Source: Paraburkholderia diazotrophica (GTDB lineage Bacteria > Pseudomonadota > Gammaproteobacteria > Burkholderiales > Burkholderiaceae). Taken from it: 57,348 bases of DNA. Shown one piece after another: positions 53,728-57,348 of the stretch. A program made the position numbers and the translations under genes. The stretch's first letter is position 1; each line of letters opens with the position of its first letter. The stretch lies in the NCBI RefSeq assembly GCF_900108945.1, contig NZ_FNYE01000048.1, forward strand, positions 1 to 57,348, read 5' to 3'. The notes under the pieces are model-generated. The model searched no databases and was not told the origin of the DNA. It worked only from the letters and a program-made list of their open reading frames with translations.

Positions 53728-55105
53728 TCGCGCTCTCCGTAATACCCCGAACTCGGCACTGGCCTGCTTGAGGAGGCCAATTGTTATTCCAACGAGTGCG
53801 TTGTGCTCAACGACCTGGAGCCTCCCCGTCGGATATCACACGCATGCTGCTCTCGCGCACAAGCGCGCGCATTCCCAATCAGCATGGCTCGTTCCTGATG
53901 CGCCGAATTTTCGTGGACTGTCTGGCGCAGTACTTTGCGCTAACGACAACGAAAACAGGCCACGGCGCAGTTCGTCATCGACGCGGTCTTGCCGGCACGT
54001 CTTTGGAGCAATGCCGCATGCGAACGGTGATGCATCGGATACACATCGTGAACGCGTTGATCCGGGATGCTATGGGAACGCCTATCAAGCTCGAATTGGA
54101 GACGATGGCATCTCAACGCGCAAAGGCTCACTGATGTGCAATATGTCGTCAACGAGATGGGGATTGCACTACGCCAGTTGCAATGCCGGTCCAATCCCCG
54201 AATCGCGCAGGTGTCGTAGACGTGGTTCGGTTGGGTACTTCATTTTCACATTCACCGGAATTGCCGACATCATCGGCTTGAGGCGAGCGCGCGGCAGTGC
54301 CTTCTCGAGTGTATTTCGGATTGCGCCGCGCCATACGTGAATTAAGTGATCCGCGCAAAGCCAATGGGTTATCGGGTGAGCGCCTTAAGGCGCCGTAAAA
54401 ACCTGAGCCGCCCGAGGCGATCAGCGATCAGCTTCTTCAGAGCGTGCGGCATTTTTCGTGGCTTTGAATCCGTATGTGTGCCCAAATCAGGCACACATAC
54501 GGTCCGAATGGCCCTCGTCATTAACCCTTCGCCGAAGGCGACGGGTGCAGTACTGGAACGCAATCACGTGACCGCGGTTTGTACCGTTTCAGCGCTATAT
54601 GAAAAGCAGAAATCTGCCTTTCGGATCGTCAATGCCAATCAGCGCTATCCAGCGCTCAACGCTAGAAGGGATGGCAGCGGGAAACTGGCGGCAGCTCCTG
54701 GAGCTGGCTGACGTCCTGCAGCACGTCTTGCGCGATCTGACTCTTTTGCAAAAGAAATTCACGAACGCAGCAGGCCGATGCTCGCTCAGTTGCGAACAAA
54801 ACTTCAGCAGCTCGAGCTGTCTCGCTATGGTCCCGCCACGAGTGACGGTCACGACTGTCCGGCGGGCATTCGGAGAGCCGAGAGCGCGGGCAGCATTTGT
54901 GTGACGTGTGACGGCGTCCAGTGAGCGAGACGATGGGACGACATTCGGGGGCCTCGTCGGCGGGGCATATGGGGATAAAGCCACTGCACCGGGCGCAGCG
55001 TCTTACTCGCGTCGTCGGGCGCACGCGGCAGCAAGCCTTCGCTCCTGCTTCGGCATGGCGTATGCTCATACCATCCGCCGGACGGATGTCGAATAGGAGG
55101 CAACC
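53728..55105. other. about 1.4-kb region without a supported gene
   Basis: It contains many short frames, none convincing. A frame from 53781 to 54134 (MLFQRVRCAQRPGASPSDIT start) is the longest plausible one. A strong 13-bp hairpin at 54470-54502 is the only clear structure. Confidence 0.45.
54470..54502. repeat. perfect 13-bp inverted repeat with 7-nt loop
   Basis: CCGTATGTGTGCC (54470-54482) and GGCACACATACGG (54490-54502). It has no T-run on either side. It stands in a gene-free region and could be an RNA stem, an isolated extragenic repeat or a recombination/attachment-type site. Confidence 0.7.
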
Positions 55106-55414
55106 ATGGAAGCGTGCCCTGCTTGCCAAGCGTTGGTCGGGATGCCTTCAATGCACCCTCCGCACAGAGACCTCTTGCGTGTCGGGACTGGTGTTTTCGG
55201 TACGCCTCAAAAGCCAATCGCGCGTTACGTTGAGTATCGCTGCAGGTCTTGTGGTACATGGCTAAATCAGAACACCGCCGAGGGCTCACCGGCAGGGATC
55301 TGGTCCGCGTGCGGGTTGGCGGCGGCACAGATTCAGGAGTCGAAAAATTCGGCGGTTGACGCGAGGAGGGCGGCAGCGGCTGCAGTCGCCGCAGTAATCG
55401 GGCGCCCGCGCTAG
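55106..55414 (+). CDS. small zinc-ribbon protein
   Basis: A 102-residue protein with two CxxC pairs: MEACPACQ at the start and YRCRSCGTWLNQN at about residue 45-57, likely binding one zinc. The C-terminal third is Ala-rich and helical. The start has an excellent ribosome-binding site (aggagg, then 5 nt, then ATG). Small zinc-ribbon proteins of this type are frequent in Burkholderiaceae; function unknown. Confidence 0.62.
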   Translation: MEACPACQALVGMPSMHPPHRDLLRVGTGVFGTPQKPIARYVEYRCRSCGTWLNQNTAEGSPAGIWSACGLAAAQIQESKNSAVDARRAAAAAVAAVIGRPR

Positions 55415-56868
55415 CGCCGCTCGTACCGGGCGGCGTGAATCCCGTCGATGACGCGATTGCCTTCGACATCGGGTACACCGGTTGGCAGGAGGCACCGGGC
55501 ACGCGCATTCGGAAAACTGACTGCGCGTGCCTGCGGCCCTCGACTATTGCTTGAAGAACTGGCCCGCATGTGACCGCGAAGCCGCCATCCCTGTTGTCGT
55601 GCGAACTCATAGGTGCAGCGCTGAGCGAGCGAGACCTGAAAGTCGCCTATGCACGCCACGCCACGCGAGTTGCCTTGCGGTTTCAGGCGCGCAAACCGAG
55701 AAGAACTGGTTCTCGTTGTCAACGATCATGCACAGTACCGTCGGTTCGGAGGGTTCCGAAGATACGGAGTAACTTGCAGCATTTGTCGAGTTGCGGAGCG
55801 GCACTTGCGAACTGTGCCTTGAGCTGAAAATACGCCGTACGCGGTGAAATATGATTCGCATTCCAAATATAAATTCCGTATTGGCTCAATTTGAATTGCT
55901 TTCCCCATTTGCGTAAAAGGTTAGTGACCGGAAATAGAGGGATCAAACCCGAAGCGATTTATATTAATATTATAGAAACGCCATTCACGAAAAAGATATC
56001 CAGACCGATCATGCATCCATCTTTTCTCTGGGCTTTTGAGGCAGATTGCCTCCACGAGTCTGACATGTAGAACGTCAGGGGACGATTTAGGCGCTCGTTA
56101 TTGAAATCAGTACTTTTCTGCGCTACGGCGGGTTAACTCTACCCGCATGAAACGCTTATAATTCACCTGCCTGAAAATTCTTCCGTAAGCGATCCGCTCG
56201 ACGTCCAAGATGCTGAGCATTGAGTAATAGCTACCGAAGAGGGCATTGCGTGTAGCCAGACATCGTCTTGCAGCGAAAAGCGAGCGGACCTGAATGTCTG
56301 GTTGTCAATTCCTGCGCCGGTTTTTCAGTGTGGAAACCCGACGCACGGATCTTGGCTGTTCAGTTGCAGGATTGCGTAGCAGCGTCGTCGAACCGCTGGG
56401 GTTCGACGACAGCATTGTGTCGTCAACGCAAGGCGAAGGACGAGTCTGACCGATCAGGAATCCTGATCGATCGGCCAAAAATTCGCAAAGCGGAAGTCAG
56501 ACGACAGGCGCGGTGGCCGGCATTTGACTCGATTCATAACCGATCGTCTGACATCATCCCGCTGATGCGAGCGTGGTCGCACGTAGGGCGGATCGATGGC
56601 ATGTGTCGATGGTCATCTGCTCACGCAAGAGGTGCGTAAGTCGAGCGCTTTCAGTTTCGAGGAATGGTGTTTCGAGCACGTCTTATTCATACGTAATAAC
56701 TAAGGTGTACGTAATAGCAGGTGGGCGGCTCGCGGAGATTTGCGAGCTTGAGCGCGTGGCATCCTCCCGCCCACTTCTCCTCCTATTTGATAACACGAAG
56801 ACGGGATGACGACCTGGATCGATCTTGCTGGTCCTCGGGGAAACTGTCTTCGGCTAAACATACGGACA
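55415..56868. other. about 1.45-kb gene-free region with an AT-rich patch
   Basis: No supported gene. The stretch 55840-56000 is distinctly AT-rich for this genome and includes TTTATATTAATATTATAG near 55960. Farther right is a 19-bp palindrome at 56451-56469. The 9-mer TACGTAATA is repeated at 56690-56698 and 56708-56716, about 150-180 bp before the next gene. This may be a long control region for the secreted protein gene. Confidence 0.5.
56451..56469. promoter_or_regulatory. 19-bp palindrome, possible operator
   Basis: CGATCAGGA-A-TCCTGATCG is a perfect 9-bp inverted repeat with a single central base. It is the right size for a dimeric regulator site and lies 400 bp before the exported protein gene. 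Confidence 0.45.
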
Positions 56869-57348
56869 ATGATGAGCTATTGGAAATTACTGGGGGTTGC
56901 ATCGGCAACTATATTGGCATCGTTTGGTGCAGAACATGCACAGGCTCAAGCGACCGTCGGCAACTCGACGCTCTCATGCGGGAACCCGACGCAACAGGCG
57001 GGCGGCACGGCGAACGGCCTGATCACGGCCGACACGCCGACGAGCGACGGCCTGCGCGTATTCCAGAACAACACGCCGTTCAAGCTCGCGATCACGACGA
57101 ACGCGCCGAACGCGGATACCGTGGTGTGGTCGATTGCCGATTCGAACGGCGCGATCAAGACGCAGGGCAGCTTCCCCGTGAACTCCGGCGTGCAGACCAA
57201 CACGATCTCCTGTACGTCGACGTGGTCGGGCTACGGCGCGCTGACGGCCACGCTGCGCGCGAGCGGCGGCACGCTGCCGCACAGCGGCACGCGTCCGACG
57301 GGCATCGCGACGTTCGGCGTACTGCCGAACCTCGCGCCCGTGCTCGGC
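56869..57348 (+). CDS. secreted protein, N-terminal part (runs off the window)
   Basis: The frame is open from ATG 56869 to the last base, 160 codons, so the 3' end is outside. A signal peptide (WKLLGVASATILASFGAEHA, then QAQA cleavage region) leads to a beta-rich, Thr/Asn/Gly-rich exported domain with VVWSIADSNGAI and GYGALTATL. It ends here in TRPTGIATFGVLP. This fits a secreted enzyme or carbohydrate-binding protein, possibly a glycoside hydrolase with an N-terminal beta-sandwich, but the catalytic part is not in view. GC content and codon bias return to the genome norm at the mature part. Confidence 0.65.
   Translation, partial: MMSYWKLLGVASATILASFGAEHAQAQATVGNSTLSCGNPTQQAGGTANGLITADTPTSDGLRVFQNNTPFKLAITTNAPNADTVVWSIADSNGAIKTQGSFPVNSGVQTNTISCTSTWSGYGALTATLRASGGTLPHSGTRPTGIATFGVLPNLAPVLG

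Noticed and set aside
55411..55722. 103-codon minus-strand frame after the zinc-ribbon gene
   Set aside because: Low-complexity Ser/Arg composition, overlaps the preceding stop, and no recognisable family.
56268..56639. 123-codon plus-strand frame
   Set aside because: No ribosome-binding site, no codon bias, no domain; it spans the palindrome at 56451-56469, which suggests non-coding DNA.

Overview
The window looks like a chromosome or chromid segment of a Burkholderiaceae bacterium of the Paraburkholderia/Caballeronia/Burkholderia type. Coding DNA is GC-rich with strong G/C third-position bias. The gene set fits such soil and plant-associated beta-proteobacteria: a sarcosine oxidase operon with sdaA, a guanidine carboxylase cluster, a levansucrase/fructanase pair, and many LysR, AraC and LacI regulators. 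Genus is inferred from gene content only. No rRNA, tRNA or CRISPR was seen.

Layout. 0.1-3.1 kb: a FadR-type GntR regulator divergent from a trans-3-hydroxy-L-proline dehydratase and a delta1-pyrroline-2-carboxylate reductase, with a 19-bp palindrome between them. 3.4-4.9 kb: zwf. 5.2-6.6 kb and 15.9-17.1 kb: two paralogous polymorphic-toxin-like genes, each followed by a small, unrelated, immunity-like gene. Both toxin genes are frameshifted at the same place, and both have the same 11-nt motif upstream. They flank 6.7-15.6 kb, where a GATase1-AraC regulator is divergent from sdaA-soxBDAG-folB and a small unknown gene. This is a pathway from sarcosine to glycine, serine and pyruvate, with folate supply. 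17.2-20.7 kb: LysR regulator, YahK-like alcohol dehydrogenase, AraC regulator. 20.8-30 kb: mixed housekeeping genes (two VOC proteins, a diguanylate cyclase, a pyruvyltransferase-like protein, an alpha/beta hydrolase, DUF1697, a D-2-hydroxyacid dehydrogenase, OsmC).

28.5-38.5 kb (minus strand): a guanidine-I riboswitch leads an operon of ABC binding protein, permease, ATPase, two DUF1989 proteins (carboxyguanidine deiminase-like), biotin-dependent guanidine/urea carboxylase and allophanate hydrolase. Together these would import guanidine and turn it into ammonia and CO2. 38.8-43.5 kb: fructanase (GH32), levansucrase (GH68) and a divergent LacI repressor with two matching operators. 43.5-48.6 kb: an IS6-family transposase remnant, then a LysR regulator divergent from a three-subunit flavin/iron-sulfur dehydrogenase of the opine or D-hydroxyproline type and an amino-acid-type binding protein.

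48.9-57.3 kb is sparser and compositionally less regular. It holds a CBS protein, a large lipoprotein, an orphan glycosyltransferase, an RMF-like protein, a zinc-ribbon protein and the start of a large secreted protein that runs off the right edge.

A recurring oddity is that five single-base indels in short runs interrupt four otherwise intact genes. Sequencing error is the leading explanation, but the two toxin genes deserve direct checking.
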